The position numbers and the translations under genes were made by a program. From assembly GCA_028829895.1 (NCBI GenBank), contig CM054182.1:35968879-36032878 (forward strand): a DNA stretch of 64,000 nucleotides, given 5' to 3'. The DNA comes from Sinotaia quadrata. Taxonomy: Eukaryota > Mollusca > Gastropoda > Architaenioglossa > Viviparidae. Positions 30,846-42,740 of this stretch are shown in pieces; the first letter of the stretch is position 1, and each line of letters starts with the position of its first letter. The notes under the pieces are model-generated. The model worked only from the letters and a program-made list of their open reading frames with translations, was not told where the DNA came from and searched no databases.

Positions 30846-31058
30846 CAGGGGTACACAAATTTTTTAGGCCAGAGGACCAAATTTCCAATTAATAGTGCGT
30901 GGAGGGTCTCAAGTCAAATTGCACATGGATGGCTCAGTAGAAAAAAACAACACAAATAATGAAATAAAGTGGGTGGTGGGTGGGTGGGGTGGGGTGGGGT
31001 CTGCATAGAGTCCTGTCTCCGGCTGCACATACTGCAGGCTGCGGTTTGTGCAGCCCTG
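30846..31058. mobile_element. hAT-like MITE (213 bp) with G-rich core
   Basis: The ends are inverted repeats CAGGGGTACACAAAT (left) and, on minus, CAGGGCTGCACAAAC (right), of the hAT class. Flanking octamers ctctaggc and ctcaggtt match poorly, so the target duplication has eroded or the ends are slightly different. The interior contains the G-rich run at 30970-30999 described separately. Confidence 0.6.
30970..30999 (+). other. Potential G-quadruplex in fascin intron 1
   Basis: Thirty bases of GGGT/GGGGT repeats (gggtggtgggtgggtggggt followed by ggggtggggt) provide at least five G-tracts of three or more with 1-4 base loops. They lie on the sense strand of fascin, so a quadruplex could form in the pre-mRNA as well as in DNA. 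It lies inside the hAT-like MITE, which probably brought it in. Confidence 0.75.
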
Positions 31059-34000
31059 CTCAGGTTGTATTAGAGACTTAAATTTACTAGAAAATGTTTG
31101 CAACTGACACAGTAGACATACACTTATCTATAAAAAAATAATATCTCATTTGAAGCTGTAGTTACTCAGAATACTTTGTAGCTCTTAACTGAGCACTTAT
31201 ATGATGAGAACAGATCCATTATTGAGTCCTCACTTTCCAAGAGTTCATTGCAGTTAAAGAAGACGTCTATTTTTTAAATAGAAAGTCATAATCTTGCTGA
31301 AAACATCTCCCCAGATAGACTGTGCAAAGACAGCCTATTCTAATAAGAGCAGAATGGTAGCCAGTCTAGTATATTGTAGCCTTAAACTAGAACTGGATCA
31401 AGTAGGAGTCAGACAGACTAAATCAGAGGTAGATACCTATTGAATAAAAACAATTAGAAATTGCTCCAGCATAAAAAGATCTGTTTACTTCTCGCAAGGA
31501 ACTGTTTAAATAGTGAGATGAAAAGCATAGCAGAAGCATTGACTGGTAACACATCTATCATATGTAATATATATGGCACTCATGTGTTACAGAGGCTAGC
31601 CTTTCTATATAGAAAACCTTTGTTTCAAGAAAATCCAAAAATTTAGGGTGTTCTAGGTTGGATTGGAAGTCTTAATGGTGGGGATTGAAACTTTCCAGCA
31701 GTTTCTAGTTTAGTTGGGATGAGGAAAGATCTTTTGTATATAAATTGTTGCAGATAAGATTGGTAACTGGATTAGACTTCAAAGTTGCATGCCCTGAACA
31801 GTCATTTCCCAGACAATAGACAATTGGCTACAGGTTGGTGACCTTTATTTCTCATCTGTGAAAGGGAGAGATGAGAAGTGGGGTACTACCACTTCATTGA
31901 GTGATGTAAAAACTTGATGTCTCATTTCCTCTTTTTGATTTTCACATTAAAAAAAAAATTGTTTGCACTTTAAAATAATATTTGGCTATATACACCCTAT
32001 ACATTTTGGAAATTATAAAGTTGGGTGATATTACTTACTAAGTAAGTGTCTTGAAATTAATCCTGCTGCATGCACACTGTACATATGACAAAGAATGTTG
32101 TATTCCCCAGTAACTTAGAGGTATTTCATACTTATAGGCTAATAAATACAGTTATATTTTAAATTTTTATTAATTTCTTTAATAATTCTGGCCCGTTCAT
32201 TTATAATTTTTAATTCACTTTGTCACTGTGATTTTCTTTTCCAGTTCACTGTTTCAAGAAATTTGGCTACTCCTGCAGTAATTTCTTTCCCCATTAATTA
32301 AATTCTAATAGTTTAATTCCTGTAAATAAAAATACAGTGATGATTTATTTATTTTATAGCTATAGCATATTCACTGAAAATTATATATGTTGATATAATT
32401 ATGGTTTAATTTAATACTTCCATGCAAAATAAATTAACATATGTGAACACAGAAGTGAAATAGACCTACGATTGGGAAATGATAATTTTTTTCATATTTT
32501 GAGAATGTCGACTTGTATTTTGAGAATAATCAGTATGGTCATTTTTTCTTATGCAGGCTTTCACTGTATATCACAAGACACGCACATGTACACATGCTAG
32601 TAAATGTACTTATTCATTTTCAACTAAAGGTGTTCAAAACTAGTCTCACACTAAAGCATATATCTGTCCACATAAACATAATCATAACTTTTATTTATTA
32701 CTGTTTTTTTTAAAAAAAAGTTAATTTATAATTACTTTTTCTTATGTTTGTTTTGTCTTGTATTTATTTATTTTAAATTAGAAAATAAATGTTATAAGAA
32801 AGTGAATGGGAGATCATAACCCTACCAGTTATGGTATCAGTGGGCTATAGTGATGTTACAAACATAATTTCATTGGTTGTTCAAACCCTATAATTTTTAT
32901 ATCATACTATTCAATGTTTTTTCTCTGATAGTATGTGTTAATACAGAGTCCTGGCATATCTTTTTACTGTTGCATTTTTTCCAGATAAATTACAATGAAT
33001 GAATACCTGTACCTTTTATAATTTAAAAATATGTTTTGCAGTTAAAAGTAGAATCACACCTTTAATCATATTGAAGTACATGTACTTAAACATGTCCCTA
33101 ATTTGCATGTGTGTGCACACACACACACACACACAGTCACAGTAATTAACAGTTTGAGTCTTTTATTTTTATTTCTTTATTGCCTTCCATTCCTTCACTG
33201 GGTTTCATTTCTTGCTTTATAAAAAAAATAATACAATTTAAATTAGTTGTCTATCTAATTTACTACTTTTACTAAAAATCTGTTTACATAATCTTATGTT
33301 ATAAAACTTTATTGCTGGTGCACCAAACCCATTGTTGTAGTAAGCATTCTGAGTGCAGAAATTCAGTGGATAAAAGATAGTTTATTAGATTGAAATATTT
33401 TCTCATGAATATTCTGGGATATTTTAAGTCCACAATAAGTAAGATTGGTTTGAGGAATCCCTTTAGCAGGTGAACTTACCCAGCACCATTTTAAACAATT
33501 TGAATTACAATTTCAGAAATTCAAAAATAAAATTGAATAAAACTTAAAAGCATACATTTTTTGCAATAGTTTATAAAATGTATATATTATTCTTATAATA
33601 AGTACTAGTTTGTTAGATAGGTCCAGTGTGGGACTAAGTTGTTGGTTCTTTTAAAACTTCATCTTTAGTTTAAGTTAATTTTATGTTCCATGTTATATAC
33701 TGTGTCTGTTGGGTGTGTTTGTAAGCAACCCCTCAAGTCTATTTTGTAGTTGTACATTTTGCATGTTAATGCAAAATTACATTATAATTGATATAATGGT
33801 GTTTTGAGCAGAGTTAACACAAAAACCCCATGGTTTTCATTATACTTGATCTTCCGAAAGATTTTTATTTTTTAACTCACTACCTTTCTGGAAATACAAA
33901 TTGTTGAATTATTCTCATAAAATAATTAATCCATCTAAGTCACCCATACAATTCTTTATGATTTGCTGATGAGAAATGTTGATAAAGTCTCACTGCCTAA

Positions 34001-34485
34001 CCTTAGTATCACCCACACTAAATATTAGTGTCACCATATTCAACCAGCTTGAGTGAGGTTTTGACTCACATTCACAAGCACTGGGCTTCACTTGCAGTCT
34101 TTTTTCTGAGAAAAATTAATCATCAAACTTCATAATTTGAAATTAACAACTAATAAAATAATGCCATCTCTTTACATTTATTTTCTATCAAGTATTATTC
34201 TAAAGCTTAAACAATTATACATTACAGGATTGTAAAAAATCATGTACTCATCTTCTCATTATAACTTAGGTTTGTGTTAAAACAAACTGCTATATGTAGC
34301 TGTAATACTAATAGGCCGACTAGAATACACTCTATAACACTTAATCCTCATTTTAATTTAAATATAAGAATTGCTTATCATATCAAAAGAGTTTCAGGAA
34401 AACTCTTCTACATAATTTATATAGACTAAATAAAATTTATAAATGTAAACAGTATATTAATGATAGTACTTGAAATTTTGTTTAG

Positions 34486-34642
34486 GTGTCGAAGTGTCAG
34501 CAAGCCAGGATGATGAAGGTGACACTGAAACTTTTCATATGATTTTTGTCCGTTCATCTGGAAAATGGGCCTTTCGTACTATGGACAATAAATACTGGAA
34601 ACTGGATGCCTTGGGTAGTTTGCATGCCATAGGAACAGAAAT
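34486..34642 (+). CDS. FSCN1: Fascin coding exon 2 (start of trefoil 3)
   Basis: A 157-base exon between tttgtttag and GTAAGT. G from exon 1 plus GT makes Gly281; the exon then reads GVEVSASQDDEGDTETFHM and continues with SSGKWAFRTMDNKYW, matching human GMDLSANQDEETDQETFQ and CAFRTHTGKYW. It encodes the first half of beta-trefoil 3 (residues 281-332) and ends in phase 2 with AT of Ile333. The intron phase and position preserve the frame exactly, and the splice sites are canonical. Confidence 0.96.
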
Positions 34643-36616
34643 GTAAGTAACTAATATATATCGTTGCACATATAGGTTTGATTATGCAGATTTAGTAGGA
34701 CTAAGATTGTTTCACTTTAAAAAAAAAGTGTTCATGTATTAGAGACCAAGAATAATATTGAATTAAAGCATCACCAACACTTGGTATTTAGATATTGCAT
34801 ACTGTATTAAAACAAGCCACATCGTCTTTCTGATCACTGAAATTTAACAGTGTAAATACTTTCAGTTGCTTTTAGTTTTCTTTATTTCCCTTTGACTGAA
34901 CTATCACTTGCCTATTACCCAAACCTGAAGAAAAATAATATACATAGACTGATAGACACACACACACACACTTTTTATAATTGAGTTTTGATTATCCAGG
35001 GATTATTGGTTTGAGGATTAACTTCAGCTGTAGTGCTCTCTCAAAAGTAGAAACAATAATATGCACATGTAGTAGTGCACATTGCTGTACCACCACCATT
35101 GTAGTTTTTTATATTTAATGCTTGGGTATAAGGTTACTCTTTTTAATTTCCACTTGTTGATTGGCACAATGGCAGCACTCATGAATTGGCAGCTTTAGAG
35201 CCACATTTTAAAAAAATTTAATAATAAAAGTAATATAGCATGCATGTACTGTTATGATTGTTATCAATGAAGGAGACAAGAGTCACAGATTTTATGAATA
35301 TGTAAATAAATACAGTGTACACATTACTACATCTACATATTATTATTAACATTTTTTAATCTCTTACATATATATACATATAGGTTTACATTTTTCTGCA
35401 CCTTAGACATATTCATTTTTTTATAAAAAATATGCTTGAATATGCATGAACTGGTGTTCTTGCATTAAAATTTTAAACAGATGGATCATATAACCTTCCT
35501 TAAAGATGCAGTAATCAGTAATATCTATCACTCAGTTTGGTTATATATTCACTACATAAAACACTAAACTAGCCAGATTCCAGTGGAAATATCTTTCCAT
35601 CACATTGTTATTAAAACTTAAATATTAAAATACTACATTGATAACCTGATCAAAAGTTGCATACTCAAATCCTTTTCAAGCACAATAGTAACATTTAAGA
35701 TATTTAAAATCATAGGTTTTGCTGCCTCAGAATGGCTCACTGGATATATTGGCAAGGAATGCATGCAATTTTGTATAGCCTCAATTGGCACAGGTATATT
35801 AAAAATAAAGTATGTATATTTATCACATTAAAAAAAATAACAACTGCTACATACACACATTTCTTTTGTGTCAGCAGTGCCTTTAAATACTTTTAATAAC
35901 TGTGTATGTTTTATAATTTGAAGACTGACCTGTTCATTGTAAAACTTAATTAAACTACTGTTAAAATAAATTAATTTTGGAATTTGATGCTAAGTTTCAG
36001 ATTAATCAACATCATAAAGGGAAAATTGAATCAATGATTATAAAACTATTAAAACACATTAAAAGATACATATTTGATTTGCCAGCAAATAAAGTTAATT
36101 TATGACTTTAAAAGCTGAGAGGAAAGTAAGTTCAACAACTGTTGTGGCCATGCTGGTGAATAGTTTTTATTGGCAAACATCTGTTAGTACATGTAAATGG
36201 TTTTGACTAAAATCAAATGAAGTGCCATTTTTTTTCATGATATGCAGATTTTTTTCAGGATTAATGGCTCTAATAACTGTAAGCATTATGTGCTAGAAAA
36301 ATATTTTGGATTAACTTTATTATATCTTAAAAGTGAAAATAATGCTGTAAATTTCAAGTATGTTTTTCAGTATTGCTTTGCATGAATTGTTTTTGGATTA
36401 TTTTGGGGAATCATGCCACTCTTCCCTTCTCTTATCCTGGATAATCAGGAGTCAACTGTATTTCTACTAATGTGTGTGTGTTTGTTAGTGTGTTAAAAAC
36501 TGTAATAATATTAGAGTTCAAGTTTAGTGTCCTAGTTTTATTAAATTTAATTACATTAGCTTACTGTAAATTAGCTACATTATTTTAATTTTTGCTTCTA
36601 TTGTTTTTCTCTTTAG
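34643..36616 (+). other. FSCN1: Fascin intron 2 (2.0 kb)
   Basis: A phase-2 intron, GTAAGT to ctctttag. AT-rich, with a short CA run near 34957 and no other recognisable feature. Confidence 0.93.
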
Positions 36617-36930
36617 CTGCCCTGAAGCACTCTTTGATGTAGATTGGCATTCTAATGGCTCTGCATCTATTAAAGCCAGCAACGGCCGCTATGTTTTTTG
36701 TAAGCTCACAGGTATCTTAGTTGCCCTCAGTGAGGAGAGTCAACCCACTGTAAAGGAGATGTTCTTCATAAAGATTGTCAATAGACCCTTCTTAGTACTC
36801 AGGAGTGAATATGGTTTTGTGGGATCAAAGCCACCTGGTCTGGCAAAACCGAATGAGGTGATCTGCAACAGGTTGACTTATGAAGTCATTTTCCTTGAAC
36901 CTAAAGATTTTGGGTCATACTTTTTAAAAT
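36617..36930 (+). CDS. FSCN1: Fascin coding exon 3 (trefoil 3 to 4)
   Basis: A 314-base exon from tctctttag to GTAAGG. AT plus C restores Ile333, followed by CPEALFDVDWHSNGSASIKA and SNGRYVF, the fascin pattern YFDIEW..ITLRASNGKFV. MFFIKIVNRPFLVLRSEYGF matches the human segment [20 protein letters not shown]. The exon completes trefoil 3 and begins trefoil 4 (NRLTYEVIFLEP), ending in phase 1 with T of a Ser codon. No stop or frame break is present. Confidence 0.96.
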
Positions 36931-38281
36931 GTAAGGGTCTTTAATTATTTATTTTCAAATCATTTTTATATCTTCCTTATCTTTTAGTCTCAAGTGTTGC
37001 CTCTTATTATAGTTACAGTGTTAGGTATTTTAAAATTAAAAATACAAAAACTTAATAAATAAGAAAATGAACTAAGTAGGATGATAGTGAGTAGTAATTT
37101 TGAAATGGATTTTACAGGACACACTTGAACAGCAATTTTAAAAAAAGTATTGTTTAAAAATTATTAACACAAATTGTATGATATATTTTGGAAAATAATA
37201 TTATATCTTTTCTCCATAGTACTTGATAGCATTGTATTTTGTATTTTTATTCATACCTATTGCAGTTTGCTCATTGCAAAATTTAAAATGTCTACAATCA
37301 AATACTGTAAATAACCACAATTCGTCCATCTGTGACTGATTCATACAGTATAATCAGCAGTCAGCATCATATCAAGTTTTCTATTAATAAAGTTTAGTTT
37401 ACTATAAATAACAATAAATTTAAATCATACTTGAATGAAATAGGATCTCACCATTAGTTTAATTACATTCTTTTACCATGAATATGGAAGCTTGAATAGA
37501 GACTAGACTCATGGGATTGGACTCAAGTTTCAGCAATTCTGCTTTGCTGCATTTTTTTTCTGTTCGTTTCAGAATACATTTTGTGTACGTTAGTTCAGTG
37601 AGTTAATATACTGATATAGTGTGCCTGCCTACTGCAAAGTTTTCATATAGCTTTTCCACTATGTTTAGAAACCATGTAATAATGACTGGACTGAAAATCA
37701 CCTTATGTGTAAATTATGAGTTATTTTATATTTTATTTTTGTCTTTTCTCTGAACAATCAGTATTTTTAAGTTGAATTTATAAATACTATATTAGTATAT
37801 GGATGGAAAATATTTTTCTGTCATATAGGCTATAAATAAATTCTATAAAAAATGAAATATTGACTCTGATGCTTTATCAGCATTTTTGATGGTTGCTACC
37901 ATATGATATAATACCAAAACCCAGTTACTCTCTTAATGTACATAAATTTTCATTTGTATATGATTTTTACACCTGGATACAAGAATGATAATTAAGGAGT
38001 AGAATATAGAGATAATAAGCAGAAATTATTCACAAACACACTCTCTTACACAAAAAGCATAGCCTTTTCTTTTTAACACATTTAGTTCAAATATGCAATG
38101 AATTCAACAATTTACTAGGTCACAGAATAATTGCCCCCAATATGAATAAGCAAAAGTGACTCCTGAAAATATATATTGAATAAGTGTACATGATTGCAGA
38201 CCAGGCCATAGCTAATAAAACAACAATTATTTAGTGTATACTCTTATTTCACATTATTTATTTGTCTTCTGTTTATGTTAG
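36931..38281 (+). other. FSCN1: Fascin intron 3 (1.35 kb)
   Basis: A phase-1 intron, GTAAGG to tatgttag. AT-rich, with no feature I can name. Confidence 0.93.
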
Positions 38282-38493
38282 CTGCTAATGGGCATTACTG
38301 GTCAGTCAATCAAGATGGTTCCATTGTGGCAGATGGCTCAGGGAAGACAGAATTTGTCCTTCAGTGCCTCGGCAATTCTACTTTGGCCATTCGATCGGCA
38401 GACCCAAATGGTTGTTACATAAAGGGTGAGCAGAATGGACATTTCCTCGCTACATCACAAAGTATAGTTCCTAATGCTATCTGGGAATTTTAG
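38282..38493 (+). CDS. FSCN1: Fascin coding exon 4 (C-terminal trefoil 4)
   Basis: Terminal coding exon after acceptor tatgttag. T plus CT gives Ser, then ANGHYWSVNQDGSIVADGSG, corresponding to human STGKYWTVGSD. GCYIKGEQNGHFLA matches human GRYLKGDHAGVLKA. The protein ends NAIWEF against SLWEY in human, with the TAG stop at 38491-38493. The assembled coding sequence is 841+157+314+212 = 1524 bases, giving 507 residues and a stop, with no internal break, so the gene is complete and apparently functional. Confidence 0.97.
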
Positions 38494-41400
38494 AAGCACT
38501 AGATTTGAATATCTGTCAAGTACAACATATGCTTTTGGGGAACATTGACTGTAATAAAGGTCCCTGAATCAGCTGGTACAGTGGTAGTAACTCCAAGGAA
38601 ATAAAATAGATTTCAGCAATACTCTGGTGAAGTTGAATCTGTGTAATTTTCTTTTTATTTAAGACATGTCATCAGTGCTCCACTGCATAGTTTATTTTGT
38701 TGTTGTTTTTGTTTTATTTTAATAAATCTTAAAAATAAGGGTCATTGTGGTATGAAACACATTAGAGTTACAGTGAAAAGGTCAAGCAACTTTATGAAAA
38801 TCATTTGTTATTTTTGATCATAGTGAGAAAAAAGCTATTTGCATTGTCAACTTTCACTATTTACATTATTATCAATATTGGATGTGTGGAGACATGTTTT
38901 TTTTTAATTTAACATTTTTCATGAACACTGTAGATAATGTCTTTATAGTTTATAATTATAAACTTTGACACTAATTCTGATACTTGAACCAATGATTCTG
39001 AGTATTTCCTAATCAACAGCCTTGAGTGAACACGCCATATAATGTGTTCTTGAGATAACATATTTGAATAGAACATCAACAGGTTAGGCTAGGGTCATAA
39101 TATTCTAAGTCAAATAATACATGTACTAATAAATACTACTGAATAATATTACTGATGTAATAGACCAGTCCCATTATTTAGAAAATATGTGTAGTGCAAC
39201 AATGTGCATAATAAATTAATTACATCTAAGTCAGAACTTAAGTCTCATCAGTGCCTCAGGAGAATTTGATGAAAAGATTGTGATTTAGTAATTTCTTACT
39301 TCCTTTTTTGTTGAGTAAATTCAAGGATAATATTGTCAAGAATTGTTATATGTCAGTCTGGATAAATGTTCCAACATGACCAAAATCAAAAAAAACCAAA
39401 ACATGATGTTAAATATTCGGTAGACATGTCTTAGAAAACTGTTATATAATTTTTGAAAGTCAAAGAACTCATTAAATTTCAAAAGAAGTGATTATTTTAA
39501 AAAATACAAGAGAGTAAAGTTTGAATGATCATTAAAAGGAAATAGTTTTAAAAAAATATTTTTCTAAATTATGTTTTCAGTCAGCAAATATCTGCAGTTT
39601 CTGAATTTCATCTTTCAGTTAGAATGTATATTTGAGTATATTTTGTAGTAAAATTACATACCAAAAAGTATACAAACAGCACTTGAGATTTTAACGCACG
39701 CACGCATGCACGCACACACAGTTTAAATAAATTCAACATTTAAGAGTGTGTTCATTTTTGAAGAAAAAATATGATGATCATGCTTTGAGGTAACTGTAAA
39801 AAATTTGTAACAAATATACAAGTTTTCTCTTCTGATATATACCAATCTCTATATAGTCTATAAATTAGACCTCCTTAATCTAATCTTAAAGACAAATTCA
39901 CATGTTGAAACAACTGTTCTAAACAGTAATAATGGGATTGGTCTATTGTGTAAGTAGTTCCAAGTGTAAGACATTCCAAGTTTATTATCTATTCTTTCAA
40001 AGAAAAACATTTTTTCCCCCATCACTATTTTCATTTTAAATACAAGTGCAATTATGTAAAAGTACTACATCAGCAAAGATTAAGTTTTGACTATCATCAA
40101 GAAACAGTTCAATGGTTGAGAGTTTGACTTGTATATTCCAGTTTGTTAGAGAGATTTTAGATATTCAAATTTGTTAGAGAAATTTTATCTCCCAAATAGA
40201 TGTATAAATATAAAAGTAATGAATATTTATTTAATTTTCTGATTCCTATTCAGTACCTTTAAAAATTCAAGTTGTCTCTGATGTATTTAGAAGCTAACTG
40301 TTTTGGTAGTTTGCATTTGTGTCAGTTTTACATTTATATATGTCAGTCAAATTCTTTTACCAGAAAAGTTGTTTTGGGATCTTTAAAAATGTTTTTAATG
40401 CAGTTTGTGGTTTTTAATATGAATGGTATGAGAGGCATAAACAAAGCTAAATATTAGTAAATAAAAATTACCACTATTTCATTACAGTATGCTATGATAT
40501 GTTACTTCTAAAAACATAAGCAGACTTTATTTACTGAGATGTTAATAAAAAATTTACTGTGGTGATAGTTTACCTTGTATATTTATCTTACAGGAAATGT
40601 TGTCACCACCCCTCCCCCAACATGGCCTTTCTATTGCCTAGAAAGATTCTTTTTAGAACAAACTAAATTTGCCAATATTATTGTGCCTCACTTAAATGCA
40701 TTAGGTGCTTCTTTTTTGTGATCATGTTTGTTTTCTTATAATTTGATTCTTTTAAGAGAAGATTCTTACAAGAATAAATATGAATAGCACCTACAGAGTA
40801 TAACAAATTACTGTGCTGTCAATAATGCATTTATTTAATAATGTATGTATAAGAAAGTTTAAGCACATGAAAACTGTGAATATAGATTACTAGAATAAAA
40901 ATTGTAATTACTGCACAATTAATTTGTTTCTGTGCATATATAAACATGTACCAGTATCTACACATTCTGTGTAAAAAAATTGCTTTTAAATGATCACTTA
41001 TTTAGTTTTCTTTGAATTGTCATTACAAAGTTTATATAAGAATTTAAAAAAAAATTAATGATGTATTCTTGTAACACTAACAGTATGTGGAGTGGGACAT
41101 TTTTCAGAAAGTGGAAAGTGGATCAATTTCCTCCTTGATCTGAATGAGTCAAAATTATAACTTAGCAAAAAAATACTTTTGTAAATATTATGATGAATTT
41201 CTTAAAGGTTACCTAAGAAAATGCCAAACCCTAATGTAAACTGAGAATTAGTTCAATAAAATAGTCTAATAAAGTAATATATAGTTCATATAATGGTTTA
41301 TACTTACATTGGCTGAATATAGTTATTAAAAAATTCTTAAAACCAAAATTTTATTGTAATAAAGAAAAATCTGTTGATCTGAATATATTCTGGATTTTGA

Positions 41401-42740
41401 TCTACAAAGTGGCTGATTCTATTAGTCATTGATCACATTAAGAGTTGCCTACTGTAATTAGCATTTGTGACATCTTTGTGTTCAGTCAAAAGTTCTTTGC
41501 ATGCTTTTCATTTATTAAATTGTTTATGAACTCTTTACAAATGTTGAATATATTTTTGTAATGCATTTTATTTTGGCCTTCTTTTTCTTCACATCTTGCC
41601 TTTACATGATGTGCTGATGCATGGCTTTTTTCATTAGACTAAACATGTTAAAGCAAGGCCCTCAATTAAAAAAAAAAAAAATTTTAAATATGATTTGAAA
41701 TGCAATTTTGCAAAGATGTATACTGACCATTTGGCACTTGTTAGCTATGAATATGAATTATATCATTTTTAAATGTTGAAAGATCAAGCATTAGAAACAT
41801 TTGTTCTATGTGGAAATTTCAGGGATAGAAATAAATGACATTATTTTAATTTACATCTTTGGGGACCAGTATTTTAAAAAAAAATGTCATGTAAAAATAT
41901 ATTATAAAAAAATACTCATCTTTGTAAACTAAAAACAACAAAACAAGTTTGAAGCATTTTATAATTTTTAAATGAAGCTTATTAATTGGATACTTAATCG
42001 TCCCAAAATATTTTTGTATGTTTGCCTGTTACTTTTTATAATTTTTATTGCCCTTTGAACTAGACTTCTTTTTTGATCATGTTATGAAGCTTTGTTTGAA
42101 TCATATAAGTGTTCTTTAATGAAAAACATAAAGTTTTTCATTCTTTTGTGATTTGTTTGAAAAGTGACTTTCAAATGTTTGAATTGAATAAGTGTTTTAA
42201 GTGGAAAAAAAAGCTTTTCTTTTTTGCATCTTCAGTTATTTTGTTTTATAGATGACTTACAGAATTCAGCAAATGCAGTTTTAAAGTAAATGATGAGTAT
42301 GTTTGAAACTTGGTTTGGGTAATCTAATATTAATGTACAATGTGACTGACAATTTAATCTTTTCCCTCGTTAAATAATGAGAGATGTGCTAATAATTCTT
42401 ATTATTTTGGGGCAGGTGAGCTGTGCATTTTAAAAAGCAATATTCTTCCCATAGTACATTATACATTTATGAATGCTTCTGAATTCAACGAAATGTTTTA
42501 TCAAATGTATAGTTATCATTGCCTGAAAATACTCTTGCTTTATTTAACTGAACAATACTCATATATATCTTGCTCCTCTTAGCATTTGTATTAGGTAAAC
42601 AAATTTCAATGCACAGTTTTAAGAATGATATTGTTTAATGCTTTAATCAGATTGTTTTTAATTTAATTCAAATGATTGCATCCTAGAAATTAGATCCATA
42701 CATTGTAAATAATTATAGTTATTGAAATAAAAAGTTGATT
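38494..42740 (+). other. FSCN1: Probable fascin 3' UTR and downstream sequence
   Basis: No gene is seen. Plus-strand AATAAA hexamers lie at 38553-38558, 38600-38605 and 38721-38726, 60-230 bases after the stop and so good candidates for cleavage signals. A distal one at 42726-42731 is followed by a t/g-rich stretch. A short CA/CG tract lies at about 39695-39720. Which signal is used cannot be told from sequence. Confidence 0.4.

Larger units (their letters stand above)
24009..34485 (+). other. FSCN1: Fascin intron 1 (10.5 kb)
   Basis: A phase-1 intron from GTATTT to tttgtttag. It holds two small hAT MITEs (24386-24560, 30846-31058) and a decayed hAT transposase on the opposite strand (about 25730-26930), plus a possible CAAGTC-rich element at 28428-29745. 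The remainder is AT-rich and I see no nested host gene. Confidence 0.92.
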
